Source: Kordia sp. TARA_039_SRF
Lineage (GTDB): Bacteria; Bacteroidota; Bacteroidia; Flavobacteriales; Flavobacteriaceae
Direction: 5' to 3'
Assembly: GCA_006383075.2 (NCBI GenBank)
Contig: SMNH02000003.1
Location: 550,496-614,495 of the forward strand
Length of the DNA: 64,000 nucleotides
In this document: positions 57,212 to 64,000 of the stretch, one piece after another
How the letters are laid out: every line of letters begins with the position of its first letter
Numbering within the stretch: the stretch's first letter is position 1
Notes under the pieces: model-generated
The model's database searches: none
What the model saw: only the letters and a program-made list of their open reading frames with translations
Told to the model about the DNA's origin: nothing
Position numbers and translations under genes: made by a program

Positions 57212-59584
57212 TTATTTCAATTCTTCCATCAATTGATCAATAGTCAATGCGGATTTTTCGTTAAAATCTTCTCTGTAAAGTACTTCTACTCGCAATGCTC
57301 TCAATCCAGAAACACCTTGCAAGTCTTCCAATTCAAGCTTTTCGAGTTTTCCAAAACAGTTTTTCGACTGCATGAATTTGATATACTTCATATATTCCAA
57401 TGCATCTTTGTCTTGCGAATATACAATGGCAATTTTTCCAGGAACCGTTAAACGTTCAGTCGTGTTTTTGATGTTGACTTTATCAATACGTTTTTTAATG
57501 ATTTCGTAACGAATATTGTACGCGCCATCCACGTCAAATTGCTTTTCATCCATGCGGAATTTAATTGCTAATGAACTGTTATGCACCAAAATAAGCGAAG
57601 CTACACGCAAGTCATGATCCATTTCTTTACGCGCATTATACGCTACTTGCTCCATTTCGTAGGTGTTTTGCAATTGCCACAAGCGCAAATTGTGCAAATA
57701 GAGTTTATGGAAGGCTCTATCACGCACTAACGATTGTCCGATATACATGTTGTATTCGACACCATCAGTTTTGTAACGCTCAAAATAATGCGGAAACATT
57801 TCTTGTGCTTCCTCTTGCTTTTTGTCTATATACTTTGCCAGCTTTACATTTAAAATATTCACGCTGTCTTCGTACGCTTTTCGCTTGTCGTACACCACTT
57901 TTAGATTTTTATCCAAACTGTTGATATATTCAGTTACCAACAACGCCAACGCTGGATTGGTTTCTTTTAAGTGATTGAAAACTGGATAAATATCTTTCTT
58001 TAAAAACTGTAAAATTCCGAGTTCGTCACCTGCTTTTAAACCTTCTTCTGTATCGTTTAAATAGGTTTCTACTCTAAAAATAAGCTCTTCGTAAATAGGC
58101 AAGTTTTCTTGATTGCTCGCTGCTTCCAAAACTTTAATTGCCAAATCCAATTGTGTAGTTAAATCTTCTTGAATGGCTTCATTTCGAGCAATGGATGAAC
58201 CTTTGATATCGCTTTGTCCGTACAACGGATACACATCGTCAAACACAATATTTTCAATTTCAGGATTTTCAACCTGATCTGCAATCTGCTTTTGATAATT
58301 TTCAGCTGCATCGTAAAAACGCCACTTTACCGATGGATGAATAGAAGTATATTGTTCTTGAATGGTAGCTTCTAAAGTATTTTGAAAATCTTCGGAAGCA
58401 CGTGAAACCGCTGCTTGAAACACAGGAATAATATCTTGAAGCTTTTGCTGATTTACAGAATTAAGCTCGTATGCGCGCGGAGACGCAATTTCCAATACTG
58501 CCAAATCTCGTCCTTGAGAAGCCACAATCGGAATCAAAATAATACTATTGATACCTTGTGATTTCAATCGCTTGTAAAAACTATTTTCACCAGAATGTTC
58601 TCGGTAACGTTCCAAATCTGAAATAGCAATTTCTTCTCTATTTATAAAGATTTTATCAATAATACCTCGACAGAAAAACTCATTACAAGACACAACATCT
58701 TCATCGTAAAATATCAAACTTTCCGAGCGTTTTATATGACTTTTGCAAGTTTTTTTATCCAAACCACCAAAGACAGAAAAACCAAGTTTTAAATCTTTGA
58801 TATTAAAAAATTCACTCAAGTTTTTACGTAAAGAAGCGACCATATTATCATCACTACGCAATAAATTTTCACGAATAGATGACAAGGTTTCATCAAAGGT
58901 AACATCGAATAAATTCATGATACCAAAGCCTTTGAAAATATAGCTTTCTAATGGAAATTTTTGCTTCCAAACTTCAATATTATCGTAATTATCCAATAAT
59001 AAGTGTACGTCTTCTTGGGTTATTTTCGGCGCATCTTCCGTTGGAATAACTTGGCAGAAATCACCATTAAACGCTACACGATAATGCTTGGTAATGCCTA
59101 AATTCTTGTCAGGGATGTCAAAATAAAATGGGCGTTTTAAATCAATCGTATATCCGTAACACACATTCAAAATCAACACACAAGCGTGCATGTATAACTC
59201 TCTTTCTGGAAGATTTCGCGCTGTAAAGCTATAATCGTCTCCCGCGTTTTTAAGAATATTTTGAAGTCGATTCGAATATTTGAACGATTGAAATGTAAAA
59301 GGAATGGTTGCTACCTTAATTTCATTATTTGTTAAAATTTCAGGGAACAATCCTTCCAATACTAAATCGATTTGTTCTTTGTACTCTTCTAATTTTGAAA
59401 AATCGGAAAACCCTTCTCGCAACTCTGGATAATTATCTAAATACTCCATAATTTCCACAGCCGACTTATGATACGGGTGATTTGTATCTTCTATATATTT
59501 ATCATAAAAAGAGATAACCTGGTCAAAACTTACAATAAGTTGCAACGGCAAATTAATTTCTTTATTTATATTTCTCTCTTTCAT
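57212..59584 (-). CDS. large GAF-domain protein
   Basis: 790 residues, soluble, no signal peptide. Residues about 265-395 look like a GAF domain ('ESLIFYDEDVVSCNEFFCRG', 'IILIPIVASQGRDLAVLEIA'). A second helical/coiled part follows ('TTQLDLAIKVLEAASNQENL', 'RVETYLNDTEEGLKAGDELG'), and a C-terminal mixed domain ends 'LRVEVLYREDFNEKSALTID'. No kinase, cyclase, EAL or DNA-binding motif is seen, so output is unknown. GAF domains often bind small ligands such as cyclic nucleotides. It is convergent with the HD-PycTM gene (5-base gap) and has a TATCTTTG -7 box. Confidence 0.8.
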   Translation of the reverse strand: MKERNINKEINLPLQLIVSFDQVISFYDKYIEDTNHPYHKSAVEIMEYLDNYPELREGFSDFSKLEEYKEQIDLVLEGLFPEILTNNEIKVATIPFTFQSFKYSNRLQNILKNAGDDYSFTARNLPERELYMHACVLILNVCYGYTIDLKRPFYFDIPDKNLGITKHYRVAFNGDFCQVIPTEDAPKITQEDVHLLLDNYDNIEVWKQKFPLESYIFKGFGIMNLFDVTFDETLSSIRENLLRSDDNMVASLRKNLSEFFNIKDLKLGFSVFGGLDKKTCKSHIKRSESLIFYDEDVVSCNEFFCRGIIDKIFINREEIAISDLERYREHSGENSFYKRLKSQGINSIILIPIVASQGRDLAVLEIASPRAYELNSVNQQKLQDIIPVFQAAVSRASEDFQNTLEATIQEQYTSIHPSVKWRFYDAAENYQKQIADQVENPEIENIVFDDVYPLYGQSDIKGSSIARNEAIQEDLTTQLDLAIKVLEAASNQENLPIYEELIFRVETYLNDTEEGLKAGDELGILQFLKKDIYPVFNHLKETNPALALLVTEYINSLDKNLKVVYDKRKAYEDSVNILNVKLAKYIDKKQEEAQEMFPHYFERYKTDGVEYNMYIGQSLVRDRAFHKLYLHNLRLWQLQNTYEMEQVAYNARKEMDHDLRVASLILVHNSSLAIKFRMDEKQFDVDGAYNIRYEIIKKRIDKVNIKNTTERLTVPGKIAIVYSQDKDALEYMKYIKFMQSKNCFGKLEKLELEDLQGVSGLRALRVEVLYREDFNEKSALTIDQLMEELK

Positions 59585-59602
59585 GGTTTTCGGTTTAATT
59601 TA

Positions 59603-59610
59603 CAAAGATA
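59603..59610 (-). promoter_or_regulatory. -7 box (TATCTTTG) of the GAF protein gene
   Basis: Exact TAnnTTTG, 18 bases before the ATG on the minus strand. Confidence 0.55.
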
Positions 59611-59832
59611 CGAAATCCTTGCTTAGCTGTGATTTTTAGACGTTTGTTTTTGGGTTTCATTACAAATCACTAAATAATTGAGTATTAGTTAAGTTACGTT
59701 AATATTTTGAATAAAAAAAACTGAGCCGATAAACTTCAAAGTTTTTACATTTTTTATGTATTATTTGTGCTTACTTCTGCAAGTTTCTCTATCCTTTCGA
59801 CTAAAAAGCTTCTTTTCCTGCAAAAATTAAAA

Positions 59833-59840
59833 TATTTTTG
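59833..59840 (+). promoter_or_regulatory. -7 box (TATTTTTG) of the large outer-membrane protein gene
   Basis: Exact TAnnTTTG, 22 bases before the ATG at 59863. Confidence 0.5.
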
Positions 59841-59862
59841 ATTGGAATTAGTTTAGTTGTAG

Positions 59863-62800
59863 ATGAAGTCACGCTTTCTATTTTTTTGTATCGGATTGTT
59901 TTTCACTGTGCACATGCAGGGACAAACAAAGAATCGTCATACAAAAAAAGTGGCTGTTAAAGATTCTATCGTGCTCGATTCCGTCAGCATCAACCCTTTT
60001 AAATTTACACTTACCGATAAACGCAACAAAAAAATTGACTCAACGGCTTACCGAGTAGATTTTACAAAAGCTATTTTATATCTCGATGTCTCAAAAATTA
60101 CAACGGATTCCATCAATGTGAATTATACGAAATACCCAAAATTTCTCACCAAAAAATACAAAGGTTTTAATAAAGATTTGATTGTAGAAAACCCGATTGA
60201 TATTGATAAAATTGTCGCGCTTAGCACGAATAAAGAACCAAGCAACACGCGACTTTTTGATGGTTTGAATACCTCTGGAAGCATTTCTCGTGGCGTTACG
60301 ATTGGAAACAATCAAAATTCGGTACTGAATTCCGAACTAGATTTACAAATTTCAGGGAAAATTTCCCAAAATATCACGCTTCGCGCTTCTATTCAAGATG
60401 CTAACATTCCGATTCAGGAAAGTGGCTATTCGCAACGGTTGGACGAATTTGACCAAGTATTTATTGAACTGGAAAGCAAACGCTGGAAAATTCGTGCGGG
60501 TGATGTGAATTTGGAAAATACAACAACCGATTTTATGCGCTTTCAGAAAAAAGTACAAGGTGTTGGCATTACGGCAAATTTACCTGGCGAAAATAGCAAT
60601 ACGACCTTATTTGCTTCCGGAGCTTTGGTGCGCGGACGCTATACACAAAGCCGTTTTCAAGGACAAGAAGGAAATCAAGGACCGTACAAATTGACTGGAC
60701 CTAATGAAGAGTTATTTATTTTGATTATTTCTGGAAGTGAAACAGTTTATGTAAACGGCTTGCCTGTTGAACGCGGCGAAAATAACGATTATGTGATTGA
60801 TTACAATGCAGGAGAAATTACGTTTACGTCTCGTTTTCCAATTACTTCCGAAATGCGAATTACGGTGGAATATCAGTTTACAGACAATAATTACACGCGA
60901 TTTGTAGCTTACGGCGGCGCGCAATACGAACGAGAAAAGTTTAAAATTGCTGGCTATATTTATTCAGAAAATGATTCTAAAAATCAGCCGATTCAGCAAA
61001 ATTTATCAGAAGAGCAAGTGCAAATTTTACGTGATGCGGGTGATAATCAACAATTGATGAATGCGCCTTCTGCTGTGGAGCAGCCGTTTTCGGAAAATCG
61101 TATTTTGTATCGCAAAGAAATCATTGATGGTATGGAAGTGTTTGTGTTTTCCAACAATCCTGATGACACGTTGTTTGATGTGCGTTTTTCGCTCGTGGGC
61201 GACAATCAAGGGAATTATGTACTGTCCAACACAGCTTCCAATGGACGTATTTACGAATATATTTCACCGATTGCAGGCGTTCCGCAAGGAAATTATGAAC
61301 CAATTATTCAACTGGTGGCACCTACGAAAATTCAGGTTGCTGTTGTGAATGGCGCGTATACGCCAAGTGAAAAAACGGACGTGCAATTTGAAGTCGGTTT
61401 TAGCAGTAATGACCAGAATTTATTTTCGTCTTTGGACGATGATGACAATCAAGGATTGGCAGCTAAAATCAGCGTGCAACAGCAATTACTCGATAAAAAA
61501 TGGAAGATTCGCAGTTTTGCCAATTTTAATCATATTGATGAGAAGTTTCAAACTATTGAGCGATTGTATTCTATTGAATTTAGTCGCGATTGGAATTTGG
61601 AAAATAATTTCAGCGCGGGAAATCAGCAGTTTTTGTCTACTGGATTGAATTTTTCCAACGAAAAAAACGGCACAGCGCAATATCGTTTTGAATATTTAGA
61701 TTTTGACAATAATGCTACAGGAAATCGTCACGTATTACAATCTGATTTGAAGTTTGGCAAACTGCAATTGCAATCTAGCGGAAGCTTTTTAACAAACGAA
61801 ACCGTGACTACAACTTCTGACTTTTTACGTTTGTTTGCACGTGCGGCGTATAGTTTTGATAAAAGTTGGATTGGTGCACGCGTTGATTTGGAAAGTAACG
61901 AACAACAAGAAATCGCCACCCAAAATTTTACGCCATTGAGTCAACGATTTAAAGCATATACAGGTTTTATCGGTGTCGGTGATAGTTTAAAAATTCATGC
62001 GGAAGTTGGCTATACCTATCGTGTAAATGATAGTTTGCGGAACAATTTGTTGCAACGTGTAAATACCTCAAACACCTACTTTTTAAAGTCGCGCTTGATT
62101 CAAAATAAAAACACACAGTTGTCACTGTTTGTAAATTACAGAACGTTAGACCAAGAAGATGAAACGATTGAAGACGAAACTTCATTGAACTCGCGTTTGG
62201 TGTATCAGCAGCGATTGTTTGATAATATTGTGACCTTGAATACAGTGTACGAAACCAATTCGGGAACGTTGCCACAACAGGAATTTACCTATGTCCAAGT
62301 CGATCCTGGACAAGGTGTGTACACATGGAATGATTATAACGATAATGGCATACAAGAATTGAACGAATTTGAGTTGGCACAGTTTCCCGATGAAGCCATT
62401 TATGTACGTGTGTTGTTGCCAAATCAGGTGTTTATCAAAACGCATCAAAACAAATTTAGTCAAGTAGTGACGCTCAATCCGTCGCGGTGGAATACGAGTA
62501 ATACCAAAGGTGTAAAGAAGTTTTTATCGCATTTTTACAATCAAGCATCATTTTTAATAGATAGAAAGATTCGTCGCGAAAATGATAATTTCAGTTTTAA
62601 TCCGTTTGACGATTCCGAAGATGAGAATGTTTTGGGATTGAATCAAACCTTACGAAATGCCCTATTTTTTAATCGCGGAAAGCAAAAATACACCACTTCG
62701 TACACGTATTTGAATGCCAAATCGAAAAACTTATTGTCTATCGGTTCGCAGGAAAATATCAATACGTCTCATCAACTGCAATTTACACATAAAATTGGCA

Positions 62801-63282
62801 AATTTTGGCTCACCGATTTGATTAGTAGCACTGGGAAAACCGAGAGTATTTCTGAGAACTTTATCAATAAAAACTTTGAGATTAATTTATTTAAAGTAGA
62901 ACCTACTTTGTCGTATTTATTTAGTAGAAACAGTCGTTTTAGCGTATTTTACAAGTATGAAAACAAGGAAAATCTCGCTGGCGATTTGGAACAACTGACA
63001 CAACAAAAATTCGGTGTTTCCTTTGCGTATAACAATCAGCAGAAAATTGCCTTAAATGGAGAGTTCAATTATTTTCAAAATGATTTTTCTGGAAATGCAT
63101 TTTCGCCAGTAGGCTATCAAATGTTGGAAGGTTTGCAGCCTGGCACCAATTTTACATGGAATATTTTAATTCAGAAAAAATTGACTAAGTTTTTAGATTT
63201 GAATCTTTCCTATTTTGGCAGAAAAAGTGAGGCTTCACAAACCATTCATACAGGAAATGTGCAGTTGAGAGCCTTCTTCTAA
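59863..63282 (+). CDS. large outer-membrane beta-barrel protein (1139 residues)
   Basis: 1139 residues with a signal peptide ending near 'TVHMQGQ'. An N-terminal periplasmic-like domain (~20-140) is followed by many amphipathic strands. The segment 'ISGKISQNITLRASIQDANI' with 'RWKIRAGDVNLENTTTDFMR' and 'VNGLPVERGENNDYVIDYN' resembles parts of the giant SprA-type barrel and other very large Bacteroidota barrels, but the protein is far shorter than SprA (about 2,400 residues). The chain ends in 'LRAFF', as expected for BAM-dependent insertion. Its cargo or role is unknown; the resemblance to SprA strands is by eye only. It follows the -7 box at 59833. Confidence 0.8.
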   Translation: MKSRFLFFCIGLFFTVHMQGQTKNRHTKKVAVKDSIVLDSVSINPFKFTLTDKRNKKIDSTAYRVDFTKAILYLDVSKITTDSINVNYTKYPKFLTKKYKGFNKDLIVENPIDIDKIVALSTNKEPSNTRLFDGLNTSGSISRGVTIGNNQNSVLNSELDLQISGKISQNITLRASIQDANIPIQESGYSQRLDEFDQVFIELESKRWKIRAGDVNLENTTTDFMRFQKKVQGVGITANLPGENSNTTLFASGALVRGRYTQSRFQGQEGNQGPYKLTGPNEELFILIISGSETVYVNGLPVERGENNDYVIDYNAGEITFTSRFPITSEMRITVEYQFTDNNYTRFVAYGGAQYEREKFKIAGYIYSENDSKNQPIQQNLSEEQVQILRDAGDNQQLMNAPSAVEQPFSENRILYRKEIIDGMEVFVFSNNPDDTLFDVRFSLVGDNQGNYVLSNTASNGRIYEYISPIAGVPQGNYEPIIQLVAPTKIQVAVVNGAYTPSEKTDVQFEVGFSSNDQNLFSSLDDDDNQGLAAKISVQQQLLDKKWKIRSFANFNHIDEKFQTIERLYSIEFSRDWNLENNFSAGNQQFLSTGLNFSNEKNGTAQYRFEYLDFDNNATGNRHVLQSDLKFGKLQLQSSGSFLTNETVTTTSDFLRLFARAAYSFDKSWIGARVDLESNEQQEIATQNFTPLSQRFKAYTGFIGVGDSLKIHAEVGYTYRVNDSLRNNLLQRVNTSNTYFLKSRLIQNKNTQLSLFVNYRTLDQEDETIEDETSLNSRLVYQQRLFDNIVTLNTVYETNSGTLPQQEFTYVQVDPGQGVYTWNDYNDNGIQELNEFELAQFPDEAIYVRVLLPNQVFIKTHQNKFSQVVTLNPSRWNTSNTKGVKKFLSHFYNQASFLIDRKIRRENDNFSFNPFDDSEDENVLGLNQTLRNALFFNRGKQKYTTSYTYLNAKSKNLLSIGSQENINTSHQLQFTHKIGKFWLTDLISSTGKTESISENFINKNFEINLFKVEPTLSYLFSRNSRFSVFYKYENKENLAGDLEQLTQQKFGVSFAYNNQQKIALNGEFNYFQNDFSGNAFSPVGYQMLEGLQPGTNFTWNILIQKKLTKFLDLNLSYFGRKSEASQTIHTGNVQLRAFF

Positions 63283-63429
63283 ACCACAACCTTTTTTTAA
63301 ACATTTCCACCAATACGCAACCATTTTTACATTTCCACATCTATTAGTGGTGTAACACCAATTCAACTATAAATTGGTATACTTCTTGTTAAGACAAAAC
63401 GACATATAACAACAAAACCGTAAATTATT

Positions 63430-63984
63430 ATGAAAAACAATTTTTCTACAACAGTATTTGCATTATTTCTTTTTTTAGGATTTGCTGTACAAGCGCAAGA
63501 CGACACTAGCTCCACGACAGATCCTTATGGCGTAGGCAATCGTGCCAATGAAATTCGTTTAGACGTTTTTGACGCTGCTTTTTTCTCCGCCCTTGATGTT
63601 AGTTACGAGCGTGTGAACGATTCAGCTATCGGATATGGAGTTTCTGTTTTTGCAAATTTGAGAGATACTGAAGATAATGTGGCATACTACGAAAAATTTG
63701 CTGTTACACCATTTTTTAGATTTTACTTCTTCAACAAGCAAGATTTTGGAGCCAAAGGATTGTACGCGGAAGTATTTTCAAAATTTGCTTCAGGAGACAA
63801 TCCTGATAACTTAAATGAAGATTATTTTGACGCGGCTTTAGGATTGTCTATCGGACAAAAGTGGGTAAACAAAAGAGGTTTTATGTTAGAAATTTCTTTT
63901 GGTGGTGGACGAAACATCGGATTGGATGACAATTCACCTGACTTAACTTTTAGAGGCGGAATTTCCTTAGGGTATCGATTTTAA
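63430..63984 (+). CDS. small outer-membrane beta-barrel protein
   Basis: 184 residues. The signal peptide ends near 'GFAVQAQ'. The mature part has about eight to ten amphipathic strands with aromatic residues ('EIRLDVFDAAFFSALDVSYE', 'YGVSVFANLRDTED', 'FAVTPFFRFYFFNKQDFG', 'GLSIGQKWVNKRGFMLEISF') and ends in Phe ('LGYRF'). The function is unknown. The stretch 63283-63429 upstream holds no clear -7 box, so it may be read from the upstream gene's transcript or from an unrecognised promoter. Confidence 0.8.
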   Translation: MKNNFSTTVFALFLFLGFAVQAQDDTSSTTDPYGVGNRANEIRLDVFDAAFFSALDVSYERVNDSAIGYGVSVFANLRDTEDNVAYYEKFAVTPFFRFYFFNKQDFGAKGLYAEVFSKFASGDNPDNLNEDYFDAALGLSIGQKWVNKRGFMLEISFGGGRNIGLDDNSPDLTFRGGISLGYRF

Positions 63985-64000
63985 AATACATTAACATTAT

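Overview
The window looks like chromosomal DNA of a marine-type flavobacterium (Bacteroidota, Flavobacteriaceae). The DNA is A+T rich. The protein families are typical of the group: a TonB-dependent receptor, a type IX secretion (T9SS) type A sorting tail, a PorT-like barrel, DUF4296, DUF4271, DUF6090 and DUF6263 proteins, and mevalonate-pathway genes. Many start codons follow a TAnnTTTG -7 box, which is the Bacteroidota promoter element, rather than a Shine-Dalgarno sequence. The genus cannot be fixed from this sequence alone. I see no prophage, insertion sequence, CRISPR array or rRNA. One tRNA (tRNA-Ser, anticodon GGA) is present.

Layout. 1-3.6 kb: an envelope cluster with the end of a TonB receptor, a surface-type lipoprotein and a T9SS-sorted secreted protein. 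3.7-6.2 kb: a LuxE-like acyl-activating enzyme and an MFS permease. 6.2-6.55 kb: a repeat-rich gap. 6.6-11.5 kb: tyrS, an epimerase, and an operon of polyprenol-phosphate mannosyltransferase, dihydroorotase and DUF4296 lipoprotein. 11.7-16.3 kb: DUF4271, hemD, a DUF6263 lipoprotein, rpoN and a membrane protein. 16.2-19.5 kb: a PorT-like barrel, an ExbB / 4-TM / ExbD / ExbD energy-transducing operon and tRNA-Ser. 19.6-22.7 kb: asparaginase, TatD, a retropepsin-like protein and a possible 34-residue membrane peptide. 22.7-26.8 kb: the 2-oxoglutarate dehydrogenase E2 and E1 genes.

27-35 kb: small envelope proteins, a MORN-repeat lipoprotein, a DUF2254 protein, and a tightly packed operon of two GT2 glycosyltransferases and a GT87-like membrane enzyme. 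34.9-38.7 kb: a signalling locus with a response regulator, a TPR-containing histidine kinase, a tiny lipoprotein, a structured non-coding stretch and a one-TM protein. 38.8-45.3 kb: a pseudouridine synthase, a nitrilase, an isoprenoid operon (diphosphomevalonate decarboxylase, mevalonate kinase, UbiA prenyltransferase), a second copy of the intergenic repeat set, and a BaiN-type flavoprotein. 45.5-51 kb: a secreted protein, an RluF-like enzyme, a LytTR response regulator with its LytS-type kinase, and an alpha/beta hydrolase whose upstream region carries a candidate LytTR site. 51-64 kb: a DUF6090 protein co-transcribed with a 1229-residue metallophosphoesterase/outer-membrane-barrel fusion, an HD-Pycsar-effector-like protein, a GAF protein, a 1139-residue outer-membrane protein and a small barrel.

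No complete new system is obvious. The leads I would follow are: the HD phosphohydrolase fused to a Pycsar-effector-type membrane domain with no adjacent cyclase; the 21-bp-spaced direct repeats (CCGTTCGTC / CCGTTCGCC) upstream of the hydrolase next to the LytTR pair; the G+C-rich, hairpin-rich stretch at 37.8-38.0 kb; and a set of intergenic repeat modules shared, in the same order, by two gaps 37 kb apart.
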